Below are positions 38,141 to 46,691 of a DNA stretch of 64,000 nucleotides, one piece after another. The notes under the pieces were generated by a model, which worked only from the letters and a program-made list of their open reading frames with translations, did no database searches and had not been told where the DNA came from. A program made the position numbers and the translations under genes. Where the stretch lies: NCBI GenBank assembly GCA_947446645.1, contig CANFHA010000008.1:1-64000 (forward strand), in the 5' to 3' direction. How positions within the stretch are numbered: the first letter of the stretch is position 1; each line of letters opens with the position of its first letter. Source of the DNA: Chitinophagaceae bacterium (GTDB lineage: Bacteria > Bacteroidota > Bacteroidia > Chitinophagales > Chitinophagaceae).

Positions 38141-39172
38141 ATGAGTTTTTTAGGCTTTTTTAAGTTTCTGACACAGGAAATAGCAATAGATCTTGGCACC
38201 GCCAACACGCTTATCATACATAATGACCAGGTAGTAGTAGATGAACCATCAATAGTAGCAATAGACCGTACAACAAACAAAATTGTGGCTGTAGGGAAGA
38301 AGGCAATGATGATGCATGAAAAAACCCACGAGAATCTAAAGACAATCCGACCGCTGAAAGACGGCGTGATTGCAGATTTTAATGCAGCGGAAGGGATGCT
38401 CAGGGAAATGATAAAACTCGTTTACCCTAAGAAACCAATGTTCCCACCCAGCTGGCGCATGGTTATATGTATACCATCGAGCATAACTGAAGTGGAAAAA
38501 AGAGCTGTGCGCGACTCTGCTGAACAGGCTGGTGCCAAGGAAGTATATATGATACATGAGCCGATGGCCGCAGCACTGGGTATAGGCATAGATGTAGAAG
38601 AGCCAACAGGTAATATGATCATTGATATAGGTGGTGGTACTACCGGTATTTCTGTTATTGCGCTTGCCGGTATAGTGTGCGACCAATCGATACGTATAGC
38701 AGGTGACGAGTTTACCGGAGATATAATGGAAGCCATGCGCCGCTACCATAGCCTTATGATAGGTGAGCGCACAGCAGAGCAGATAAAAATACACGTTGGC
38801 TCTGCACTGAAAGAACTGGACAACCCGCCAGATGATATAGCAGTAAATGGCCGCGACCTTGTAACCGGCATTCCTAAACAAATAATGGTGTCTTACCAGG
38901 AAGTAGCAGAAGCGCTGGACAAATCGATCTTCAAAATTGAAGAAGCGATACTGAAAGCATTGGAAAGCACGCCGCCTGAGCTTGCTGCCGACATATATCG
39001 CCGTGGGTTATACCTTACCGGTGGTGGTGCGCTGCTACGCGGGCTTGACAAGCGCATATCGCATAAAATAAAACTGCCGGTACATGTAGCTGACGACCCG
39101 CTACGCGCGGTAGTTCGCGGTACGGGTATGGCGCTTAAGAATATTGCCAGGATGCCGTTTTTGATGAAATAG
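38141..39172 (+). CDS. mreB: Rod-shape-determining actin MreB
   Basis: 343 residues from the ATG at 38141 (an upstream in-frame ATG at 38063 adds 26 unconserved residues). Actin-fold phosphate loops IDLGTANTLI and IDIGGGTTGISV, connecting segments IHEPMAAALGIG and LTGGGALLRGLDK are all present. The N-terminal SFLGFFKFL amphipathic stretch targets the membrane. It polymerises to guide cell-wall synthesis and is followed by mreC and mreD in one operon. Confidence 0.96.
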   Translation: MSFLGFFKFLTQEIAIDLGTANTLIIHNDQVVVDEPSIVAIDRTTNKIVAVGKKAMMMHEKTHENLKTIRPLKDGVIADFNAAEGMLREMIKLVYPKKPMFPPSWRMVICIPSSITEVEKRAVRDSAEQAGAKEVYMIHEPMAAALGIGIDVEEPTGNMIIDIGGGTTGISVIALAGIVCDQSIRIAGDEFTGDIMEAMRRYHSLMIGERTAEQIKIHVGSALKELDNPPDDIAVNGRDLVTGIPKQIMVSYQEVAEALDKSIFKIEEAILKALESTPPELAADIYRRGLYLTGGGALLRGLDKRISHKIKLPVHVADDPLRAVVRGTGMALKNIARMPFLMK

Positions 39173-39180
39173 TTTTATGA

Positions 39181-39305
39181 AATTTGTAATTGGGAATTTG
39201 CAATTTGGATTGTTGTGTACAAAGTCCATTATAATACAATCAGTATGATGTTGAAAATATCACGTATTCATCCCACTTCCAAATCCCAAATTCCAAATTC
39301 CAAAT
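39181..39305. repeat. AATTTGGAATTTGG-type inverted repeats between mreB and mreC
   Basis: GGGAATTTGCAATTTGGA at about 39190 is opposed by TCCCAAATTCCAAATTCC at about 39280. This long-loop inverted arrangement may attenuate or stabilise the operon mRNA or is a dispersed repeat. Confidence 0.5.
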
Positions 39306-39310
39306 AAAAA

Positions 39311-40165
39311 GTGCGCAATTTCATTTTATTTATACGGCGCTTTTTTAATCTCATATTATTTCTGATACTGGAAATAGTGTGCGTGATACTAATAGAACAT
39401 ACCAATACTCTGCAGGGTAATGACATAGTGAGCTCGGCTAATATGGTATCGGGCATAGTATATAAGAAGCAAAGCGACGTTGTGTATTACTTTGGCCTGA
39501 GGAAAATGAATGACAGCCTGGTTAATGAAAATGCCCGGCTAAGGTGGCAAATAGATCAACTACATAGTGTAGATACACTAAAGGACAGCCTGGTGCACCG
39601 CACAATAGCAACGCTGGACTCATCGACCCACATCGTAAAGTTTGCAGACTACCTCTATCGCACCGCAAGAGTGATCAACAATTCTACTAATGCTAGCGAC
39701 AACTACATTACGATAAACCGCGGATCTAAAGATGGCATAGCCAAAAATATGGCGGTGATATCCGGAACAGGTATAGTGGGCAGAGTGGAACATGTATCTG
39801 CACACTTTGCAAGTGTGCTATCTATACTGAGCTCGAAACAAAAAGTGAGCGCCAAGCTGAAAGATGGAACGAATGGGTATATAATATGGGACGAAAAGCA
39901 ACCTGATGTATTGATAATGACAGATGTGCCACAACAGGTAAAAGTAAAAAAAGGCGATTCTGTATATACCGCAATATTTTCTATTTTTTCGCCGGACATA
40001 CTGATAGGAACCGTGCAAAAAACTGTGGTGGTGAAGAAAAATGCAATGCAACTGATATACCTGCAGTCATCGACAAACTTCCATAACCTGCAGTATGTAT
40101 ATGTGATAGAAAATAAAATGGTAACAGAGAAAAAACAACTTGAGGATTCCACCGGGAAGAAATAG
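39311..40165 (+). CDS. mreC: Rod-shape-determining protein MreC
   Basis: GTG start, then a cytoplasmic MRNFILFIRRFF, one transmembrane helix (about 10-32), a periplasmic coiled coil (about 65-95) and the beta-barrel MreC domain (ARVINNSTNASDNYITINRGSKDGI, GVSGTGIVGRV-like segment, VKKGDSVYTA). It links MreB and the elongasome enzymes across the inner membrane. The length of 284 is normal. Confidence 0.93.
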   Translation: MRNFILFIRRFFNLILFLILEIVCVILIEHTNTLQGNDIVSSANMVSGIVYKKQSDVVYYFGLRKMNDSLVNENARLRWQIDQLHSVDTLKDSLVHRTIATLDSSTHIVKFADYLYRTARVINNSTNASDNYITINRGSKDGIAKNMAVISGTGIVGRVEHVSAHFASVLSILSSKQKVSAKLKDGTNGYIIWDEKQPDVLIMTDVPQQVKVKKGDSVYTAIFSIFSPDILIGTVQKTVVVKKNAMQLIYLQSSTNFHNLQYVYVIENKMVTEKKQLEDSTGKK

Positions 40166-40239
40166 GCCTACCCGGCCCTCTCCAAAGGAAGGGGAGATGT
40201 GGAATGAGTTATCCAACACATGGAAAAGACAAAAGCAAA

Positions 40240-40785
40240 ATGAACGTCTACATAAAAAATATTTTACGTTTTTGCATTATCATCCTGCTGCAGGTACTTA
40301 TACTCAATAAGATATCGCTGCGCTGGTGGAGTGAACCATCGGGTTTCCCGGTGTTCATTCCTTATGTGTACCCGTTGTTCATACTTCTGCTGCCTTTTGA
40401 AACACCTGTGTGGGCGCTCTTACTATTGGGGTTTGGCATGGGTATAACAGTAGATTCTTTTATGAATACCGCAGGTATGCATGCGTTTGCTACAATACTG
40501 ATGGCGTACCTGCGCACCAATGTGCTCAGCGCCCTGCTTCCCCGCAATCTATCGGAATATGACGGGCAGCACCCGTCTATAAGAAGTATGGGCTGGATGC
40601 CTTTTTTGGTATACAGTGCATTCCTGATCATACTGCATCATTTTGTATTCTTTTCGATAGAGCTCTGGAACCTTTCTAATTTCGGTTTTCTGCTGCTGAA
40701 GATACTTGCATCTACTATCACCTCCATGTTGTTTATTCTTGTTTATCTGCTTTTGTTTACAAGGCAGAGCGCGTCAAGGATTTAG
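40240..40785 (+). CDS. mreD: Rod-shape-determining protein MreD
   Basis: Small polytopic membrane protein with about five hydrophobic helices (VYIKNILRFCIIILLQVLIL, VYPLFILLLPF, LLLLGFGMGITVDSF, FLVYSAFLIILHHFVFF, SMLFILVYLLLF). The start at 40240 matches the family. 40204 is possible. The usual next genes mrdA (PBP2) and rodA do not follow. Instead the stop codon overlaps the stop of a minus-strand phage tail-fibre gene by 3 bp. Confidence 0.9.
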   Translation: MNVYIKNILRFCIIILLQVLILNKISLRWWSEPSGFPVFIPYVYPLFILLLPFETPVWALLLLGFGMGITVDSFMNTAGMHAFATILMAYLRTNVLSALLPRNLSEYDGQHPSIRSMGWMPFLVYSAFLIILHHFVFFSIELWNLSNFGFLLLKILASTITSMLFILVYLLLFTRQSASRI

Positions 40786-41633
40786 TCCAAAGTCAAGGTA
40801 GCGTCAAAGAGAATACCATAGCCAGCAATAGCGGAGTCGGGCCTTAACCAATTTATCAAGATTTGGCTTGCGCTGTTTACTATGCCATTGACTTGTTTTA
40901 TCCAAGAAATACCAAGATCATCTTTTATCAAATTCGCAAAAGCGTAAGATGCTATAAACGGAACTTCGACAGAAGTCGGACGATATTCAGTTGGCAACGT
41001 TCCCATTGAATAGTACAATGCAAACGGCGAGGCTGCAAAATTTTGAGCGTTTGCTGAATCTAAAAAGCCTCTTAGCTGTAAAGTGTTAGTTAAGAAATTT
41101 TTGCGATAATAGATATTTCCTGTCACACCGCCAGATGCGGAAGGCGTATTAACCACAAGCGTATTCCATGCACTTTCTTTGTTAGCATTCCCAAATCCTA
41201 CACCAAACGGAACAAGCTCACTCAACAAAAACCGAGTACTATCATCAGTTGTTCCAGTAGGTAATGCTGTAAGGCTAATACTGCTGTCAAATATTACATT
41301 GGGGGTGCTACCATCATTATAGGTAAGTGGTAAGGCGGCAGGTGAAATGAGCATATATGCAGCATCTGTGCTTTCATTAATGCCCGCAAGTCCTATTGCC
41401 GGAACTCTTATCATATTGCCCTCGTAATACACCCACCCTGGGGTTATAGAATAGTTGTAGGTGGTGCCGCTTACCAAAGTTTTAGTAACGACACAGCCAC
41501 TTACTGTAAAAGGGCCGTCTCCGCCCATTGCGGCCAATGCGTTAATACATTCGGTATAGGCGGTTTGTAAATAACCGAGTTGGTCTTGTGTGAGGGGGAA
41601 CCCGCCGGGCTGGGTAAAATCAATAGCTTTCAT
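40782..41633 (-). CDS. Tail fibre / tip protein candidate, 283 aa
   Basis: A long beta-rich protein with a short N-terminal helix (LTQDQLGYLQTAYTECINALAAMGG). Repeated Gly/Thr/Ser-rich strands, a GYG-type C-terminus and a position at the end of the baseplate genes fit a fibre or host-contact protein. No enzyme motif was recognised. No chaperone for fibre assembly follows. Its stop codon overlaps that of mreD. Confidence 0.6.
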   Translation of the reverse strand: MKAIDFTQPGGFPLTQDQLGYLQTAYTECINALAAMGGDGPFTVSGCVVTKTLVSGTTYNYSITPGWVYYEGNMIRVPAIGLAGINESTDAAYMLISPAALPLTYNDGSTPNVIFDSSISLTALPTGTTDDSTRFLLSELVPFGVGFGNANKESAWNTLVVNTPSASGGVTGNIYYRKNFLTNTLQLRGFLDSANAQNFAASPFALYYSMGTLPTEYRPTSVEVPFIASYAFANLIKDDLGISWIKQVNGIVNSASQILINWLRPDSAIAGYGILFDATLTLD

Positions 41634-41663
41634 ATTGAGGATTTTATCTTAAAATTTGTCTGA

Positions 41664-42191
41664 TTAATAGGTCACAACACTATAGTTATTTTTGCTCGCG
41701 ACCCTGAATTTATCAACAGTTGCCCTAAGCCGGTAAATGTCCGAATCAGTGCCTGTAGCTACCGCCACAGGCACATTAATAATAAACTGAACTCCCAGCA
41801 AGTACGTTTCAGCTACTGTATATAAGGGCACAGGATCAGGGTTGGCAATAACCGCAGTCCCTTCTTCGCTTACCAGGTCTATGAATAACGGTTTGCTCTC
41901 TGCTGCTTCATAAATAAATGCGGGATCCGCATAGGGTCCGTCGCTTATGAAAATACCTCTGCTAACGGGATCAAAAAGATCATTCAGCACAGCCTGCAGG
42001 TAGCAAACCTGCCCGGTATGGGCAAGTATATAAAGGTTTGTGGCGTGGTTCTCACTAAACAATTCATACAGGTACCTAACCGGCTGTAAAAGCACCTGCA
42101 GCCACGCCAGCATTTTCGGCTGCCTTAACCTGACAGGAAGCAAATACCGGGGTAACCCACCACTACTGAAATCAACATCAAACACACTCAT
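41664..42191 (-). CDS. Baseplate/tail protein, gp48-like by position, 175 aa
   Basis: Start set at the second Met (MSVFDVDFSSGGLPRYLLP). The sequence is tryptophan-poor, with a helical N-terminus (LRQPKMLAWLQVLLQPVRYLYELFSENH) and a C-terminal beta domain. It lies between the wedge-like gene and the fibre gene, where Mu-like phages place gp48. Homology cannot be shown by eye, so the assignment rests on order and size. Confidence 0.5.
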   Translation of the reverse strand: MSVFDVDFSSGGLPRYLLPVRLRQPKMLAWLQVLLQPVRYLYELFSENHATNLYILAHTGQVCYLQAVLNDLFDPVSRGIFISDGPYADPAFIYEAAESKPLFIDLVSEEGTAVIANPDPVPLYTVAETYLLGVQFIINVPVAVATGTDSDIYRLRATVDKFRVASKNNYSVVTY

Positions 42192-42257
42192 AACCAGTAA
42201 GAGGAATGGCGTCCTCACGCTCTTTAAACGAAGTGATAAATAGATTTTCTGTAACGA

Positions 42258-43088
42258 CTACACGCTATAAGGCAGGTAAGAAACATGTGCATCAAACCAG
42301 GCATCATCAAGGGCCATATAGCCAGCATCAGGTACGTACTGCACGGTTATAACTTCAGGTGAAGTGCTACCATAAAACGCCTGCACATCTGTTATTTCCG
42401 CAATCACTATCCCAGGTACAGCCTGCAGGGCCGCAATAAAACTATTGAGTATAAAGACACCATTAAACGGCAGCTCATCAAGAAATTTATTAATTGCTGC
42501 TTTCACGGGCGATGAAGATGTGCCGTCTATACGGCTGCCGTCGTTCTTCAGCACAAGCGGATCATAGTAAATGACTAACTCAGGCTGAAATATATCAGCG
42601 GCACCGCTGGTGCATTGCAAACGAACACCGGCATCCTTAATTTTAGACATGTACGCACGGAAGGCGTCCAGCTCTCCACCACTCAATGGGCCAGGTATAC
42701 CTGCTGTCATTTTTGCCACTTTAATTCTTACGAGATTTGTAAATTCCACTGCAGCTGCATTACTCACAATAAGCACCGCCGGATCAATGGGAGGCACTGT
42801 TGCATAAGTGTCTGTGTCTGCCGGAAGCATAGTGCCATACTGGAAAGCTTTTGCTTTTGTTACATACCATTGCAGGCTATGGCATTTCTGTGCCGCGATG
42901 ATAGCAGCAACCTCGTCACGGTGCACATCAAATAAATTTTCCAACACCCACTGGCACACCGCTACCACATAGGTCCACAATCTCCAAATTGCCACCTGAC
43001 TGGTACTTGTCAATGTAGTTGCCAAAACAGGGTCGCTCTCTTTGGCGGCTATCATGCCAGCCTGAATTTCTGCTATGCTTCTTGCCAT
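42258..43088 (-). CDS. Baseplate wedge (gpJ-like) candidate, 276 aa
   Basis: The N-terminal helical segment (RSIAEIQAGMIAAKESDPVLA ... WVLENLFDVHRDEVAAIIAAQKCHSLQWYVTKAKAFQYG) and later VYYDPLVLKNDGSRIDGTSSSPVKAAINKFLDELPFNGVF, with a strand-rich end, fit the J family of wedge proteins (two alpha/beta lobes). It should form part of the hexagonal baseplate. Assigned by general character and operon position. Confidence 0.6.
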   Translation of the reverse strand: MARSIAEIQAGMIAAKESDPVLATTLTSTSQVAIWRLWTYVVAVCQWVLENLFDVHRDEVAAIIAAQKCHSLQWYVTKAKAFQYGTMLPADTDTYATVPPIDPAVLIVSNAAAVEFTNLVRIKVAKMTAGIPGPLSGGELDAFRAYMSKIKDAGVRLQCTSGAADIFQPELVIYYDPLVLKNDGSRIDGTSSSPVKAAINKFLDELPFNGVFILNSFIAALQAVPGIVIAEITDVQAFYGSTSPEVITVQYVPDAGYMALDDAWFDAHVSYLPYSV

Positions 43089-43128
43089 TTTCTCTTATTT
43101 TCTCCGCAATGTTTATTAATGATAAAGG

Positions 43129-44091
43129 TTAATAGACTTCAAAAACTATAGTAATTGCACTATCCGGAAATGGTACAGACGCTATTGAATAACTTGTCCT
43201 CACGCCAATAGTGTAAGTACCTGCAGGTAACTCCGCTACTATTTTGTTGGCATTGTGCGGTTCATGCGGATCCGGTCCATAGTCAAATCCGCCGCCTATC
43301 CACGACATACCTAGCATGCCGATTTTATCCCAGTTGGCCGGGGGATGACTGCGCTCAATTCTGACTGTGCACATCCCAGCATTGTTCCCAATCAATTGTA
43401 CGGTAATTTCAGCAGCCAAACAGTCGATACACTGCTGTATTTCGTCATCTAGTATGATAAGCGGTGAATAGTAAGCCATATTGCCGTTCACATCTTTAAA
43501 AGTCACAGTAGGTATATCCGCATCCACATTGCTCCACACAACCAGGTATGATCCATCGCTTGCCCACTCCAGCTTCCATGCTGCAGCCTTGCTGGTCATC
43601 AGTGTCACCTGAGAAACATTCTGCGGTATAGACGTACCTGGATGGTAGGCCAATTCTGGACTCAGGTATAATGGGTTACTCGTTAAATAATATTCGAGGA
43701 GATCGTATACATTGACAAATCCATCAGAAAAATCCGTTCCCAATACCAGGGAATATGGATGTCTGGTCGGAAATCCCGGGGCGTTTAACTCTACGCCCAA
43801 TTTAGGATATAACACCAGCCGCATGTTTAAAGCCGTCTGTAAGCCCAACGTGCCGATGACAATTTTATTCTGCTGCAAATACCTGGAGATTTCATTTCCG
43901 CCGCTTCCGGCAGCGATTGCCAATGCAGCATTACTTATGAAATAAGAGCTGCCCACCGCGGGCAGATCGCTTATACCTACTTTATTGTCCGCACAAACTT
44001 GGATGCTTGCCTCCATGCTACCAGTGGCCTGTACTATTACATCAGGCATACTCTGATTTGGTTTCACCGTATAATTTTTCCCCATCTCCAT
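43129..44091 (-). CDS. Baseplate-associated protein with LysM-like N-terminus, 320 aa
   Basis: Residues 5-50 (NYTVKPNQSMPDVIVQATGS, then DNKVGISDLPAVGS) look like a degenerate LysM/gpX-like peptidoglycan-binding module. The rest (50-320) is beta-rich and unrecognised, with a central block (YLVVWSNVDADIPTVTFKD) and a C-terminal Gly/Pro-rich part. It lies between the gp25-like and wedge-like genes. It could attach the baseplate to the tail tip or the cell wall. Confidence 0.55.
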   Translation of the reverse strand: MEMGKNYTVKPNQSMPDVIVQATGSMEASIQVCADNKVGISDLPAVGSSYFISNAALAIAAGSGGNEISRYLQQNKIVIGTLGLQTALNMRLVLYPKLGVELNAPGFPTRHPYSLVLGTDFSDGFVNVYDLLEYYLTSNPLYLSPELAYHPGTSIPQNVSQVTLMTSKAAAWKLEWASDGSYLVVWSNVDADIPTVTFKDVNGNMAYYSPLIILDDEIQQCIDCLAAEITVQLIGNNAGMCTVRIERSHPPANWDKIGMLGMSWIGGGFDYGPDPHEPHNANKIVAELPAGTYTIGVRTSYSIASVPFPDSAITIVFEVY

Positions 44092-44100
44092 TTGCGTTTG

Positions 44101-44400
44101 TTATTTATAGTAAGCATCACTCCTGATTGTTCCATCCGGCAGAACCGACACATTTGCAACATCCATTCCATCCTTTGCAAACTCTATACTTATTGCTCTG
44201 ATAAGCTCCCTGAAGTTTTCATCATCCAGGTATCCAAATACACCTACACAAGAGTCTGGGCTCTCCTTAAAGTCACCCTTATTGTTCATTATCAACTGGC
44301 GTTGATGCTCAGCTGTACTTTCTACCACTCCAAAATCTGAAACAATTATTTCCAGGTCCTGAGTGTCATCAAGTGTAATATCTATTTGTTGTCGTGCCAT
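44101..44400 (-). CDS. gp25/gpW-like baseplate protein, 99 aa
   Basis: Small size and the family-type sequence ESTAEHQRQLIMNNKGDFKESPDSCVGVFGYL, followed by a helix and VANVSVLPDGTI, fit the gp25-like wedge component that starts sheath assembly in contractile tails. Position directly after the spike gene agrees. Confidence 0.65.
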   Translation of the reverse strand: MARQQIDITLDDTQDLEIIVSDFGVVESTAEHQRQLIMNNKGDFKESPDSCVGVFGYLDDENFRELIRAISIEFAKDGMDVANVSVLPDGTIRSDAYYK

Positions 44401-44406
44401 AGTTTG

Positions 44407-44955
44407 TTAAAAAAATAAGTTGTCAAAATCGACTTTATCGGTGATGAAGTCCGGAGTGTTTACCGGCGTACCGCTTGGTCCTGTACCTGTAGGCACCGTT
44501 AGTGCCAGTATATGTTGCAGCAGATTGTCAATAGTCGTTTTAAAGTCTGCACTGCCATTTTTCAGGCTGAATTTGCCATTGCTCATTACCATTCTGGCTC
44601 CATTCCCATCCTCTGCCTCCGCGGCACCATCGGTCACCGTAAATTTTGTTGCTCCTATATTTACAGTCATTTTTTCAAGGTCACCGGCCTTTATAATAGT
44701 CCATTCACCCGGCCCATCTATACTTGCTATCACAACATGGCTTTCATCCTTTGGAATCAGCATTACACCATTTGCATTATTGGTAACCGAGCTGAGACGT
44801 ACGCGCGCTATTGGCGCACTGTCATTGTAGGGTTGCACAGTGACTATAAACTGGTCGCCATCTACGCTGCCGCTCACTACCTTGCCGCCGGTGATCTCAT
44901 ATGGCCTGTCGTACATAGCAACCAAGCCATCTCTTATTTTTGCTGAATTTTTCAT
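44407..44955 (-). CDS. Baseplate spike (gpV/gp45-like) protein, 182 aa
   Basis: An OB-like N-terminal domain (FIVTVQPYNDSAPIARVRLSS ... GVMLIPKDESHVVIASI), then a beta-prism-type stalk (VNIGATKFTVTDG, MVMSNGKFSLKNG) and a helical SADFKTTIDNLLQHILAL. This is the pattern of the puncturing spike at the tail tip. Its start overlaps the hub gene stop by 4 bp. Confidence 0.75.
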   Translation of the reverse strand: MKNSAKIRDGLVAMYDRPYEITGGKVVSGSVDGDQFIVTVQPYNDSAPIARVRLSSVTNNANGVMLIPKDESHVVIASIDGPGEWTIIKAGDLEKMTVNIGATKFTVTDGAAEAEDGNGARMVMSNGKFSLKNGSADFKTTIDNLLQHILALTVPTGTGPSGTPVNTPDFITDKVDFDNLFF

Positions 44956-45995
44956 CCTGTTACTTGTTTTGCAAATCCTGTCTGCGGCCCCAACTCCACT
45001 AATCTGCGCCCGCCATTAATTCCAAAGTGCACTTCTGTGCTCTCCACCAAATAGGTTCCCCTTCTTTCTGTGTAGCGGTTGTCAATAACTTCTGCCAGCA
45101 CTCCAGGCGCAGCATACGGTTGTAGAAATGCATTGATGTGGCCTTCATACCCTGCATAGTTCGCTCTATACACCTTTTCATTTGCCAGTTGCTTTAGACC
45201 GGCCTCATCTTTTACTGCGTTCAGTATTTTGCTGTACGTTCTACCGGACTGTAAGAGAACATCTGATGCTCCTGAAATTTTGTCCCCATTTGATGTGGCT
45301 GAGCTGTAAACGACTTTTATCGGATCATTTTCCGTAAGCCTCTCTTTTAATGAATTGTCTTTTAAGGCGTTGTATCCCAGCTGATAGCTAACGTGCTCAA
45401 GCTTAAAGCCATCATTATCATTTGCATAAGGGGTGTAGATCAGGCCGCACCACAAGGTGTCCGGGCGTATAAAAAAGCAGGAGAGGGCGCCATCTGTATA
45501 AGTTGAGACATTACTGATAGCGTCAAAGCCCGAAATGTTTGGCATATACACGTTCTCCAACGTTAGACCTACAGCACATGCTACATTGATCTTATAGCCA
45601 CTTTCAATATTGGCCACTATACGATGTAATAGATCTTTAACCGTAACCGCCTTTTCAAAAATATTGACATTACTTCTTCTCAGTAACCAGCTATAGCCCT
45701 CACACTCTATTTCAAGTGGCATGCTTAAATTTCGCCGCTTCACAAAACCAATGAATTCCGTTTGCAACTGTCCGTTATAACCTAGTTTGATGGTCACTAA
45801 ATCACCGTCGGTAAATTGCTTACCCGTGACTACCGTCCCTGGGTCAACTCTATTTTTTCTTATAATTTTCCCGATGGAGGGGATTTTTATTATTGCCGTA
45901 TCCACAATACTGTGAATACTTCGTTTGACAATTACCTCATTAACACCACTGAATCTGAATTTACCGATGGTTATATCACTGCTTAAAACAAACAT
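44952..45995 (-). CDS. Late-control gpD-like baseplate hub, 347 aa
   Basis: Beta-rich hub protein with FVKRRNLSMPLEIECEGYSWLLRRSNVNIFEKAVTVKDLLHRIV, typical of gpD/Mu gp44 (trimeric hub that holds the spike). Start placed at 45995 (MFVLSSDITIG). 46073 would overlap the DUF6046 gene by 32 bp. It follows DUF6046 in the operon as in Mu-like phages (gp43-gp44-gp45). Confidence 0.75.
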   Translation of the reverse strand: MFVLSSDITIGKFRFSGVNEVIVKRSIHSIVDTAIIKIPSIGKIIRKNRVDPGTVVTGKQFTDGDLVTIKLGYNGQLQTEFIGFVKRRNLSMPLEIECEGYSWLLRRSNVNIFEKAVTVKDLLHRIVANIESGYKINVACAVGLTLENVYMPNISGFDAISNVSTYTDGALSCFFIRPDTLWCGLIYTPYANDNDGFKLEHVSYQLGYNALKDNSLKERLTENDPIKVVYSSATSNGDKISGASDVLLQSGRTYSKILNAVKDEAGLKQLANEKVYRANYAGYEGHINAFLQPYAAPGVLAEVIDNRYTERRGTYLVESTEVHFGINGGRRLVELGPQTGFAKQVTG

Positions 45996-46041
45996 GGAGC
46001 ATCGCTTTTGAATCGATCGCTTTTTAGCAGATCGTCTATCG

Positions 46042-46689
46042 TTAAGAAATTGCGAGAAGATTAAATGGCTCATCGCTTACCATGCGCAACTGATATGGCC
46101 TTACGTTTTTTACGCCGGTTATTGCAGGAAAACTCAGTTCACGGATCACAACCTGGTCACTGCCGCGCCTGTCAGGTCTTAGGAGAAAAATATCTGTCAG
46201 CGGGCACTGAATAGACAGGGCAGCATTCTGCTCATAGATTGTGCGCAGTTTAGTTACTTCTGCCTCGGGAAAATCATTGGAACTACCTATGAGAAATCCT
46301 TTTATCACTATCTCATAATCCTGTACGTTTATTAATTCTTTCACTGTGCCTCTTCGCTCGGTGAGTGGCGTTTCAACTATTGTTTTTTTGCTTGTAACAG
46401 AGATCACCGGATATGGCAATTCCCACTTACTTACTGAGCCCTGGCGGTCGCCAGTATCAGGCGTACTCTGTTCCGATGAGTCGGTATAGCTTATAGTAAC
46501 GGGCATATAATATTCATTGCCAAGCGCATCAGCAGAATAATAAGGCGACCCTTGTGCACCATTTTCTTTTCGGGCTGGCGATAAAGAGCTGCTACCGGTT
46601 ACTCTTTTAAAATCGGGGTCAAATGCTCTTGTCTTGTAGCCAAATGTGCGCTCAAAAAGATCGGCCAAGCTGAATGATATTTCTGACAT
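46042..46689 (-). CDS. DUF6046 family tail protein, 215 aa
   Basis: Sequence matches the DUF6046 type known from Bacteroidota contractile-tail clusters: YYMPVTISYTDS, WELPYPVISVTSKKTIVETPLTERRGTVKELINVQDYEIVIKGFL, and VVIRELSFPAITGVKNVRPYQLRMVSDEP. It occupies the gp43-like slot just upstream of the hub gene. Domain role unknown; probably a tail/baseplate adaptor. Confidence 0.75.
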   Translation of the reverse strand: MSEISFSLADLFERTFGYKTRAFDPDFKRVTGSSSLSPARKENGAQGSPYYSADALGNEYYMPVTISYTDSSEQSTPDTGDRQGSVSKWELPYPVISVTSKKTIVETPLTERRGTVKELINVQDYEIVIKGFLIGSSNDFPEAEVTKLRTIYEQNAALSIQCPLTDIFLLRPDRRGSDQVVIRELSFPAITGVKNVRPYQLRMVSDEPFNLLAIS

Positions 46690-46691
46690 AG

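Noticed and set aside
40782-41633. Diversity-generating retroelement acting on the tail fibre
   Set aside because: No reverse transcriptase gene or template repeat is visible near the fibre gene.
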